Source of the DNA: Avimonoglobus sp965151315
GTDB taxonomy: Bacteria > Bacillota > Clostridia > UBA1381
DNA: 33,584 bases
NCBI GenBank assembly: GCA_965151315.1
Contig: CBCTZG010000030.1
Location: 1-33,584 of the forward strand
Reading direction: 5' to 3'
Below are positions 1 through 7,432 of the stretch, in pieces. Positions within the stretch are counted from its first letter, which is position 1, and the number at the start of each line of letters is the position of its first letter. The notes under the pieces were generated by a model. That model had not been told where the DNA came from, made no database searches, and saw only the letters and a program-made list of their open reading frames with translations. Made by a program: the position numbers and the translations under genes.

Positions 1-595
1 CGTAAACCTCTGTCCTGTCGAACGAACCCTGTGCGCTGCAATAGTAGTGGGAACAGACAGAAGGCCCGTCGTCCGGTAAAACGTACATGGCAACAATGTC
101 TGAAACCATGTTGACCTCGATATTGTCATGGTCGCGTTTTTTGCGCTCCGGTCTGTCCCTTGCATACACATGCCTGTATATCAAAACGGCGTCCCCGTAT
201 CTTACCGGAGGGACGCCCATAAAGAAGTCGCGCATCGCAAGGTAGAGCGACGAACGTATATAATCAACAGACCCGCTGTCCTTTTTCGGCAGCAGCGCAG
301 GGATGCGGAGCGAAAACCAGTTTCCCTCCGTAAAGCCTATTTCTACCGGGATAGAAAGCTTGATCAGGTTTTCCACCTCAAGCCTTGCCTTTGGATTCCC
401 CGTGTACGCCGGAAGCACACGGGTCAGAAGCACGGCTTTTTCCGAGGTTTCTTCCAGTCTCAATGCGCTTTCATAGGCCTCCGTCATACAGCCCTGTTCG
501 CAGAAACTGCGGACGGCTCCTGCCTGTTCCTGCAGTGCACGTATCTTTTCGTCTATATGGTCAAGAGCTTTTTGAAATGTACTGTGCGTTTTCAT
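1..595 (-). CDS. DUF6100-like ICE protein (partial, C-terminus outside window)
   Basis: An open frame runs from ATG at 595 to the window edge with no stop (198 codons). It begins MKTHSTFQKALDHIDEKIRA and is preceded by GGAGG nine bases upstream. The N-terminal third is a charged helical region (DHIDEKIRALQEQAGAVRSF) with no membrane segment. It contains the block GNWFSLRIPALLPKK, followed by a segment with YLAMRDFF and DAVLIYRHVYARDRPERKKRDHDN. This matches my memory of DUF6100, an uncharacterised family found in Clostridia conjugative elements; no function is established. It overlaps the upstream DUF5697 gene by 35 bp in another frame, so the two are translated as a pair. The family name is recall rather than a search result. 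Confidence 0.7.
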   Translation of the reverse strand, partial: MKTHSTFQKALDHIDEKIRALQEQAGAVRSFCEQGCMTEAYESALRLEETSEKAVLLTRVLPAYTGNPKARLEVENLIKLSIPVEIGFTEGNWFSLRIPALLPKKDSGSVDYIRSSLYLAMRDFFMGVPPVRYGDAVLIYRHVYARDRPERKKRDHDNIEVNMVSDIVAMYVLPDDGPSVCSHYYCSAQGSFDRTEVY

Positions 596-1118
596 CTGTG
601 ATCGCCTCCATAGAATAGAATGTTACCTCCGGCTCGTCCTGCCCTTCAAAATCAACAGTGGCAAACAGGCACGGCGCTTTCGGCATCTTCAGCTGTGACG
701 CCATGGATATATGCGGCAGGACGATAATATATTTTAAATCATCCTCAGGCTGCAGCAGCTTTAAAAGGTTTGACTCACCGTCGTACAGCACAACGATCTC
801 ATAGCCCATATTCTCTTTCAGGAAAAACAGCTGCGACGGATACACCGCAGGATAATGCGCCATCGGGTCTACGTAATCAATAAATTTAAGCAGCACCCAA
901 ACGGCAAGTATCGTCCGCTGATCCGGCTGGCACATGGCGTCGAGCGCGATATAATACCCACCGCCGACGTCGGAGATCTGCATTTGTTTTTTCAGGTTCC
1001 GCAGGATCTTTTCAGCGGTCTGCGGCGGCTTGCGGAGCATCTTTATGATTTGTGTTTTTGGCAGCGCGCCGTATTGTGACAGCCACTTGATAACGTATTG
1101 TTCGTCCTGCAAAAGCAT
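561..1118 (-). CDS. DUF5697-like ICE protein
   Basis: 185-residue protein starting MLLQDEQYVIKWLSQYGALP with an ideal Shine-Dalgarno (GGAGGTGAT) upstream. The N-terminal ~65 residues look like a winged-helix fold (QYGALPKTQIIKMLRKPPQTAEKILRNL, then a GGGYYI wing). The remainder is a mixed alpha/beta domain. This is the layout I associate with DUF5697, a family of conjugative-element proteins of unknown role in Firmicutes. The DUF6100 gene overlaps its 3' end. A strong terminator-like hairpin lies only ~16 bp upstream of the start codon and no promoter fits in between, so its expression must come from readthrough (see findings). A role as DNA-binding regulator is only inference from the winged-helix look. 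Confidence 0.72.
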   Translation of the reverse strand: MLLQDEQYVIKWLSQYGALPKTQIIKMLRKPPQTAEKILRNLKKQMQISDVGGGYYIALDAMCQPDQRTILAVWVLLKFIDYVDPMAHYPAVYPSQLFFLKENMGYEIVVLYDGESNLLKLLQPEDDLKYIIVLPHISMASQLKMPKAPCLFATVDFEGQDEPEVTFYSMEAITDENAQYISKSS

Positions 1119-1134
1119 TCTGTATCACCTCCAT

Positions 1135-1174
1135 AAAAAAAGCAGCGCTTGATATACGGCTCAAGCACTGCTTT
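1135..1174 (-). terminator. Intrinsic terminator after the AAA_14 ATPase gene
   Basis: Arms 1139-1152 and 1161-1174 pair over 14 positions with one mismatch (AAAGCAGCGCTTGA against TCAAGCACTGCTTT). On the minus strand the hairpin is followed by a run of seven T residues. It sits 15 bp after the ATPase stop codon. Confidence 0.85.
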
Positions 1175-1188
1175 GATGTTATTTTGTT

Positions 1189-2397
1189 TTAAAATTCACT
1201 GCTCAGAAGGAAATCCGCAACATGCATCGTTTTTATCCCTTTGTAATTCCCGCCGGCAAAATTGTCGGTGGTTAACAGATATTTTGGATAGTTATCACGT
1301 ATTTCAAGCAGCCTGCTGTATTCCCGCTGTTCGGTCTCGGGGGACGTTATTTCCCTTGTGACTTGGACGTACAGCTTTTCTGATTGCTTTTTTGCGATAA
1401 AATCGATTTCACCATCCGGTGTTTTCCCAATATTCACCGAATATCCCCGCCTGCGCAGCTCAAGATATACAACGTTTTCAAGCATCGCGGCAACAGAGGT
1501 CATCGTAAACCCAAGAACGCTGTAACGCAATGCTGTATCCGCAAGATAAAACTTCTCCTGTGTTTTCAACAGCTCTTTTCCCTGGATATCATATCGGGAA
1601 CAACGGTAGAGTATATATGCATTTTCCAGCTTTTCAAGATAATTGTACACTGTTTCATTATCGATGGTTCTTCGCTCAGATTTCAAATAATCTGAAATTG
1701 ATTTTGCCGAAAATGTCTTTCCCACATTATCAAATGCAAATTTCACAATACGTTCAAGCTGATCGACCTTACGAACCTGATTTCGCTTTACTATATCCGA
1801 AAATATGGTTGAATTATAGATATCCCGTACAATCGTATAAACTTCATCCTCGGAGTATTTTTGCAAATGTGTTGCCGGGAACCCGCCGAGCCTGATATAT
1901 TCAGCCAGCTCTTCCCGCGGAGCTTTTACATCGGAATACTCTTTTTTGAATGTCAGGTACTCGGAAAATGACAGCGTATAGATGCGAAAGGCAATATAAC
2001 GCCCTGTGAGATATGTTTCAATTTCCGATGACATCATGCGGGAATTGGAGCCGGTTACATAAATATCGACATCATAATCCGATGCAAGTGAGTTTACAAC
2101 TTTCTCCCAATGCTTTATCTCCTGTACTTCGTCTAAAAACAGATACGTCTTTTCACCGTCGCAGAGCTTCGACTTTATTTCGTTAAACATCTCCTTTGCG
2201 GTCATGTCCTCGTATTCCATGGAGTCAAACCGATAGCTCAAAAGCTGTTTATCCGATATGCCGCGTTTTTTCAGCTCTTCCATTATCATTTTCAATATCG
2301 TAGACTTGCCGCAGCGCCGTACCCCGGTCAATATTTTGACAAATGGGGCGTCCGCGTACCGCATGATTTTATCTACATACATCGGCCGGTATATCAT
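1189..2397 (-). CDS. AAA_14/DUF4143 family ATPase
   Basis: 402-residue protein of the AAA_14 + DUF4143 family, standalone ATPases of mostly unknown role common in anaerobe genomes and on mobile elements. Visible motifs are Walker A GVRRCGKST (about residues 25-33), Walker B-like TYLFLDEVQEI, sensor-like VTGSNSRMM, the arginine-bearing LTGRYIAFRIYTLSFSEYL, and a C-terminal DUF4143 region ending in a nuclease-like fold (GEIDFIAKKQSEKLYVQVT). The D/ExK-like arrangement E-I-D-F..V-Q-V resembles restriction-like nuclease cores but is not proven catalytic. I place the start at ATG 2397: AGGAGG lies 8 nt upstream, whereas the GTG at 2406 touches the Shine-Dalgarno. It has its own consensus promoter and terminator, so it is an independent unit embedded in the conjugation operon. 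Confidence 0.88.
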   Translation of the reverse strand: MIYRPMYVDKIMRYADAPFVKILTGVRRCGKSTILKMIMEELKKRGISDKQLLSYRFDSMEYEDMTAKEMFNEIKSKLCDGEKTYLFLDEVQEIKHWEKVVNSLASDYDVDIYVTGSNSRMMSSEIETYLTGRYIAFRIYTLSFSEYLTFKKEYSDVKAPREELAEYIRLGGFPATHLQKYSEDEVYTIVRDIYNSTIFSDIVKRNQVRKVDQLERIVKFAFDNVGKTFSAKSISDYLKSERRTIDNETVYNYLEKLENAYILYRCSRYDIQGKELLKTQEKFYLADTALRYSVLGFTMTSVAAMLENVVYLELRRRGYSVNIGKTPDGEIDFIAKKQSEKLYVQVTREITSPETEQREYSRLLEIRDNYPKYLLTTDNFAGGNYKGIKTMHVADFLLSSEF

Positions 2398-2421
2398 GAT
2401 TGCCACCTCCTCTTTTTATAT

Positions 2422-2450
2422 AGTATACCGCAATAATCGTGCTATGTCAA
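2422..2450 (-). promoter_or_regulatory. Sigma-70/A promoter of the AAA_14 ATPase gene
   Basis: On the minus strand a consensus -35 TTGACA (2445-2450), 17-bp spacer and -10 TATACT (2422-2427) lie 25 bp before the ATG. Nearly perfect consensus suggests strong constitutive expression. Confidence 0.85.
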
Positions 2451-2544
2451 TAGTTTTGCGGTTATAACCTTAAAAACTTTTGAAAATCGCTCAAAGAAGC
2501 GGTTAGTAATAATATTTTTTACCGGAACCGAGCATTTTATAACG

Positions 2545-2564
2545 CGTATTTTAATAAAAATACG
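2545..2564. repeat. AT-rich inverted repeat after virB4
   Basis: Perfect 8-bp arms CGTATTTT/AAAATACG around AATA, 4 bp after the VirB4 stop codon. No T-run follows on either strand, so it is a poor intrinsic terminator. It may be an operator, an mRNA 3' hairpin or the scar of the ATPase cargo insertion. Confidence 0.4.
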
Positions 2565-2568
2565 TATT

Positions 2569-5097
2569 TCAATTTTTGTGCGCTTTCTTTTTTTCCCTGA
2601 GCAGAGCCTCCAATTCGGCACGGTCCGTTGTAATCATTTCCTGTTCTTCTTTTGAGGCCTTGATCACAACGGGAACCTTGTTATTATTGGAATATACCAG
2701 CGCCTCGCCGCGTTCAAAACGGGTGATGGAGCGCATCTCGGTTTTGGTGAGCTTCAGTACATCCTGCACATACCGCGCCTCATCGGGCTCAAGGTTCAAA
2801 ATGATTTTATTCTTTGAATTATTTACGATCGCCCTGCCGTACTTGCCGTCTTCCAGACTGAAGAAATCAGAGAGGTCTTGTGTCGCTGAGATAGCGGCGC
2901 CCCCAAACCCACGTATGGTTTTGAAGATGGTCAGACAAAAATCGGCAGCCTGTTTGTTGGAGGACGCTCCGATCAGCTGCCAGATCTCATCAATTAAAAT
3001 TGCTTTCTTCTTGGTCCTGTCCGCCTTGATGTTATCCCATACATAGTCAAGGGCTATCATCATCCCGACCGGGAGCAGCTTGCCCTTCAGCTCGGACAGA
3101 TCCAGTACGATATACTTGTTTGTGAGATCCACATTGGTCTGTTGGTTAAAGGACTGCGCCGAGCCGGTCACGAACCTGCTGACGATAACGGCTATCCGCT
3201 CGGTCATTTTGTTTTGCAGCAGGTTCTTGTGCAGGTCGCCGAGGATCGGCATCTTTTTCATGACCGGCGGGTCTGCTTCCGGATCCAGATACAGCGAATC
3301 GTTGTCATGGGTAATACCGAAATCGGCATAAGTCCGTATCAGCGCCTCGTCAAGCATCTGTTCCTCTTCGTTGGACATATCCGGGATCAGCAGCGAGAAG
3401 AAGATCATCAGCTGCTGGATCTTTCTTGCCAGCATCGAATCCATCTCGCTGTAATCCATTTCGTCAATAAGCTCCATTTCCGGCGTGATGGTGTGCCGGA
3501 TCTCCATGATGTTGATACAGTGCGGGGAGCCGGGCGCTATTTTGATATACTGGCCGCCGATATGGATGCACGCGCGCCTGAACTCATGCCCTTTGATAGG
3601 TGCGAGGATAAAACACTGTATCCCGCGCATCCTCATCCGCAGCGCAAGAAGCTGCATGGTAAACGTCTTGCCCGCGCCGCTGGTCCCGAGCAGGTTCAGG
3701 TTTGCGTTCTTGTTTTTCTTGGTATTGAACAGGTCAACAATACAAAGTGAGTTGTTATGCCGGTTGATACCAAGCAGGACGCCCGTGTCGTCAGACATTT
3801 CAAAGCTCGTAAACATATAGGTAGAAGCTGCGCCGCTGGTCAGAACATTCCTTTGCGATTTCTTTTCCAGTGAAGGCGTTATATGTAAAAACGGCATGAC
3901 TGACTTTAAAGCGTCCTCCTGCTGAAACCGGCAGTCGCTCGTATACATATCCATGGATTTGAGCATATCCGTCATCTGCTGCTTGCGCCATGTAAGCTCC
4001 TCGTAGCTTTTGGCGGATATGGTGATAAACACGGACATATAAAAGAGGTCTTCATTGTTGTTGGCAATACCATTCTTGATGAAGTATCCGGCCCGGATGG
4101 AGTTTGTGAGTTCCTCATAATCCGTACTGGTATCCTGTATGCTTTTCAGCTTGGTTCGGTTGAGCCTGATACGCTGCGCGACCTTATCGATCGTCCTGCT
4201 CCGGTTTTCGCGGCGCAGATGCACATCGACGTCAATGCCTTCGCCCGCGTTTATGAGCGACGACATCCAGCCCGCGCGCACCATACCGGGATAGCCGTTC
4301 CCCTTTATATACAAAAACGAGTAATACAGCCCGTCCATAATGATATAGTTGGAGTGCTTTAAGTTTATCCCGCGCGGGGCAAGGAAGTTGGTAACGCGTA
4401 TTTGCGGTACCGGATCGATACCGATCACTTTGTTCTTTGACGTCATGGTGTCGATAACGACACGGTTCACCCGCGATGCGAACGGCTCGTCCACGCAGGA
4501 TTGACGGTTGAAGAACATATACAGGATCTCAGCCGCTGCCTCATCCGGATCCTTCGGCTGCAAAATGGAATTCCCGCATTGCATAAAATATGCCCTTGCG
4601 GTTTGTTCCGCTGTCTGCAGGGCGCTGTATATCTTGGCAAAATCATCGCTGTCGGTGCGGTGAAGCTCCTCGTACTGAAAAATTAAAAAGAACCTTCTTG
4701 TCAGCGCTTCACGGCTGCCCACATCTTTAATCAGCCGGATATAGCCTTCGCCCAGATGCTTGCACTGCTCGTTTTCTTCTGCGGCAAGCTCTCTTTTTAC
4801 CATTGCCACATGCTTATCGGAATCCGCCTTGCGCGTTATGCTCTTGAACTGCAGCCGCATGGGCGAAATCTTGAGCCAGCTTGCAAAAGACGATATGATC
4901 CCGAACTGTTCCTCGCTGGACCGGAGCATAAAGTTGATCGGCTCTATCTCTAAAATTTTTATATAACGGCCGTCGGTCGTTTCGACGATACCGTAGCTGA
5001 TATTTTTGACCGGAATAAAATCCTGGACAAACTCAAGCTTTTCCGGCCGCTTTTTTGACTTTGGCTTTTTGCTTTTTCCTGAGCTGCCGTCTGTCAT
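2569..5097 (-). CDS. VirB4-like conjugal transfer ATPase
   Basis: 842-residue VirB4/TraE-type ATPase that would power the type IV secretion channel at the membrane of the donor cell. The N-terminal ~400 residues match the VirB4 N-domain (KFEFVQD..VKNISYGIVETTDGRYIKILEIEPINF). Walker A GTSGAGKT is at 471-478 and Walker B AILIDEIWQ has D703/E704, followed by TIRGFGGAAISATQDLSDF and a typical VirB4 C-terminus. The start ATG at 5097 lies within the PrgI gene's 3' end (65-bp overlap), as is usual for prgI-virB4 pairs; the Shine-Dalgarno is modest (AGAAGGGTGGG). Length and order PrgI-VirB4 fit Firmicutes ICEs. Confidence 0.95.
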   Translation of the reverse strand: MTDGSSGKSKKPKSKKRPEKLEFVQDFIPVKNISYGIVETTDGRYIKILEIEPINFMLRSSEEQFGIISSFASWLKISPMRLQFKSITRKADSDKHVAMVKRELAAEENEQCKHLGEGYIRLIKDVGSREALTRRFFLIFQYEELHRTDSDDFAKIYSALQTAEQTARAYFMQCGNSILQPKDPDEAAAEILYMFFNRQSCVDEPFASRVNRVVIDTMTSKNKVIGIDPVPQIRVTNFLAPRGINLKHSNYIIMDGLYYSFLYIKGNGYPGMVRAGWMSSLINAGEGIDVDVHLRRENRSRTIDKVAQRIRLNRTKLKSIQDTSTDYEELTNSIRAGYFIKNGIANNNEDLFYMSVFITISAKSYEELTWRKQQMTDMLKSMDMYTSDCRFQQEDALKSVMPFLHITPSLEKKSQRNVLTSGAASTYMFTSFEMSDDTGVLLGINRHNNSLCIVDLFNTKKNKNANLNLLGTSGAGKTFTMQLLALRMRMRGIQCFILAPIKGHEFRRACIHIGGQYIKIAPGSPHCINIMEIRHTITPEMELIDEMDYSEMDSMLARKIQQLMIFFSLLIPDMSNEEEQMLDEALIRTYADFGITHDNDSLYLDPEADPPVMKKMPILGDLHKNLLQNKMTERIAVIVSRFVTGSAQSFNQQTNVDLTNKYIVLDLSELKGKLLPVGMMIALDYVWDNIKADRTKKKAILIDEIWQLIGASSNKQAADFCLTIFKTIRGFGGAAISATQDLSDFFSLEDGKYGRAIVNNSKNKIILNLEPDEARYVQDVLKLTKTEMRSITRFERGEALVYSNNNKVPVVIKASKEEQEMITTDRAELEALLREKKKAHKN

Positions 5098-5416
5098 AAT
5101 GGTATCCCACCCTTCTGAAGTGAAGATTTCTGCGGTTGATGAAATATCGGATCATATGGCCGACGTATTGAAACAGGGAGTTGCCGTCGATACCCATTAA
5201 CGCGATCACCGCAGCCGGGATAAGCGTAACCGTCATAACCACAATACGCAGCGTCGCCGCCATCGGGATCAGCATGAGTTCGGGATAGCCGAGCGCAAGC
5301 ACGATCAGGGCAGCTTCAATGGTATTGCGCAGCTCCAGCATTCCGCCGAAGATTTTCCCTGAGTCTGTATAGTTCGCCGGGATAGCGTAAATATTGCTGT
5401 ATTCTTTTTCTTCCAA
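5033..5416 (-). CDS. PrgI family conjugation membrane protein
   Basis: About 127 residues, beginning at TTG 5416 (EEKEYSNIYAIPANYTDSG). An AAGGTG Shine-Dalgarno lies 6 nt upstream of this codon. A start at TTG 5437 would lack an equally good site. Two hydrophobic segments (IEAALIVLALGYPELMLIPM and LRIVVMTVTLIPAAVIALMG) are followed by a basic C-terminal tail (RRQLRKKQKAKVKKAAGKA). Small two-TM proteins directly upstream of virB4 are the PrgI family, thought to be VirB3-like inner-membrane parts of the channel. It is 26 bp downstream of the CD1108-like gene and overlaps virB4 by 65 bp. Confidence 0.85.
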   Translation of the reverse strand: MEEKEYSNIYAIPANYTDSGKIFGGMLELRNTIEAALIVLALGYPELMLIPMAATLRIVVMTVTLIPAAVIALMGIDGNSLFQYVGHMIRYFINRRNLHFRRVGYHYDRRQLRKKQKAKVKKAAGKA

Positions 5417-5442
5417 TCTGTTCACCTTCCTCTGCAAACCGC

Positions 5443-7233
5443 TTATCCGCCTACCGGGTAGACGGTAGCAGTTGTCTTATACCTGCCGAGACGCAGCGCC
5501 TCCTCGTGAGAGTTCACGAAAATATCAACCCGGTGTATATCGTCAAATTCAGGGCCGCCGCGGTCTTCTACGGTATAGATCCTCCCGTTTATACTGAGTC
5601 TTGTGCCAAACGGGTACTGGGTAGACATCGCTATCATCCCGACAGCCAGCGGCTTGCCGCTTGCCGACATTGCGAGGGAGTTGCCGTTGCACTGTGCGCA
5701 AGGACAGTAATGTGTCACTTCGATCTCCATTACATAAGGCGTCCCTGTAGACGGTACGGTGTTTCCCGTAAGTCCGCTGCCTGATACGGGCGCGTTGTAA
5801 TCCACGCCTGCAGGCCTGCGCAGTACGAGTGATGATTCGTAGCTCGGCGAATTCAGCACAACGCCGCTGCCGCTGGAGGAATGTACCCACATCCGTTCTC
5901 CACCGGAACCGTATCCGGCAAACATCAATACATGGTTCCAGCCGCCTCCGCCGGAGCCTGCCAGAAACCCAAGATCGCCGATTTGAAGGTCCGATGCAGA
6001 AACAGCTGTTGTTTTGGGGTATTGTCCGCTTGTCCCGGCGCCGATGTCGATACCGAGCGCCGTATCATAGATCCATGAGGTGAATCCGCTGCAGTCCAGT
6101 CCATACGGCCTGATCGTGCCGGTAGAAGAAGAACCGGCGGACGTTACCAGTTTCGGCGTGTTCCATTCGTCGTTCCATCCGGCCGGGCTTTTGCCGCCCC
6201 AGAAGTACGGGACTTTTCCAACCAGGGACAGGGCTGTTTCAAGCAGCAGCTTGCGGACGCCGCTGCATTGCTGGCTGTTGACAAACGCTATCAGCTCTTC
6301 ATCTGTCAGCGGCACCGACTGTCCAGGCGTTACTGCGCCGTAAAGCGTACGTTTCAGGGCGTTCGCCATGTTATTGATGACCTCGCTGTATGTAACGCCG
6401 AATTGGTTGTACGCCGCGTTGGGGTCTATCCCGAAAGCACGGTTTATGACGCTGCTGTCAAACGGATGGATCGTGCATTCGACATACCGGACCGTCTGAG
6501 ACGATTCGGTACCGTCCTCGTTTACAATGCTTTGCGTACCTTCCTTGACCTCATAGGATACAGGGAACATTTCCTCCGCAACGCTTCTCAGCTTTGCCGC
6601 CATATCCTCGGGATCAGTCCCTTGCTGCTCCAAAGAGGCGGAGTAGGCGGCAAGGATATAGCAGGTATCGTAACCAGCCGAGCTCTGGGCATAATTGATA
6701 GTCGCTTCTGTAGAAGCTTCATAATCGTACCCGCCGCTTGAAATAATCTGTTCGACCCTTGAAAGTGACTCCTGATACGCAGATTCTATTACATCCGATA
6801 CGACCTGTTCCATTGCCGCATAGCTTGAATCAAGCGTCATCCCTTCAACAGGCTGTGTCCCGTCAAAACCGAATATGCTGTTTGTCACAATAGACGGCAG
6901 CGAAACAATCAGCACGATGAAAAATACAATGACAAGGCATATGCAGACCACAATCTTGAACAGGGTATGGCGCAATGACCAGGCCGCAGATATTACCGCA
7001 CCGACAGGGCCGCCCGCCGCTGTTCCGGCGGCGATCCCGGCAACCGCTTGTCCACCTTCCACGCCGGCCTTGACCGCTCCGGCTGCCGCGTTTACGGTAG
7101 CTTCGGCGCCTTTTGCCGCAGCTTGCTTTGCCGCTTCCTGTCCGGTTTGCCCGGCAGCTTTGGCCATTTGTCCGGCAGCTTGGCCGAAATTATCGGAGCC
7201 GTCGCCGATCTGCTGCTTATTGGGTTCAGACAT
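5443..7233 (-). CDS. CD1108-like conjugation wall hydrolase: NlpC/P60 + 3D domain
   Basis: 596 residues starting MSEPNKQQIGDGSDNFGQ; GGAGGTGAAAAA precedes the ATG at 7233. Layout: an Ala/Gly-rich cytoplasmic segment (~1-85), one transmembrane helix (KIVVCICLVIVFFIVLIVSL), an extracytoplasmic region, then an NlpC/P60 cysteine peptidase with C381 in GLDCSGF and H434 in WNHVLMFAG. The last ~90 residues form a 3D domain (TRLSINGRIYTVEDRGGPEFDD, VDIFVNS), named for its three Asp, as in MltA-like lytic enzymes. Such CD1108/VirB1-type proteins open the peptidoglycan for the channel. It has two different murein-active modules in one chain. The next gene upstream (trbL-like) is separated by 199 bp holding a dispersed hairpin repeat. 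Confidence 0.92.
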   Translation of the reverse strand: MSEPNKQQIGDGSDNFGQAAGQMAKAAGQTGQEAAKQAAAKGAEATVNAAAGAVKAGVEGGQAVAGIAAGTAAGGPVGAVISAAWSLRHTLFKIVVCICLVIVFFIVLIVSLPSIVTNSIFGFDGTQPVEGMTLDSSYAAMEQVVSDVIESAYQESLSRVEQIISSGGYDYEASTEATINYAQSSAGYDTCYILAAYSASLEQQGTDPEDMAAKLRSVAEEMFPVSYEVKEGTQSIVNEDGTESSQTVRYVECTIHPFDSSVINRAFGIDPNAAYNQFGVTYSEVINNMANALKRTLYGAVTPGQSVPLTDEELIAFVNSQQCSGVRKLLLETALSLVGKVPYFWGGKSPAGWNDEWNTPKLVTSAGSSSTGTIRPYGLDCSGFTSWIYDTALGIDIGAGTSGQYPKTTAVSASDLQIGDLGFLAGSGGGGWNHVLMFAGYGSGGERMWVHSSSGSGVVLNSPSYESSLVLRRPAGVDYNAPVSGSGLTGNTVPSTGTPYVMEIEVTHYCPCAQCNGNSLAMSASGKPLAVGMIAMSTQYPFGTRLSINGRIYTVEDRGGPEFDDIHRVDIFVNSHEEALRLGRYKTTATVYPVGG

Positions 7234-7265
7234 TTTTTCACCTCCCCGGTCTGAAATATGAAAGA

Positions 7266-7395
7266 GGCTGTCGCTTTTAGCGCAGACCACAACATAGTAT
7301 AAAAGCTATGTTGTTACGAACAAAACGCACCACTCGGAGTACACAAAGTACGCCATCGGGTGCGTTTCGTCCGTTCTGCATCTAAAATCGATCAG
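7266..7395. repeat. Dispersed two-hairpin repeat, copy A (inside ICE operon)
   Basis: A ~130-bp element homologous to 32031-32134. It opens with GGCTGTCGCTTTTAGCGCAG. Hairpin 1 is ACAACATAG (7289-7297) / CTATGTTGT (7306-7314). Hairpin 2 is ACGAACAAAACGCACC (7315-7330) with GGTGCGTTTCGTCCGT (about 7359-7374), two A/C mismatches and a longer loop than copy B. Imperfect terminal inverted repeats are visible (TCGCTTTTAG..CAGA against TCGATTTTAG..CAGA on the other strand). It fills most of the gap between the trbL-like stop and the CD1108-like start. Confidence 0.75.
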
Positions 7396-7432
7396 CCCTA
7401 TGTGATTCTTAATGCGATAGCCAATTTTCGTT

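Noticed and set aside
3142..3750. 202-aa plus-strand frame
   Set aside because: Antisense to the ATPase core of virB4 including its Walker A region.
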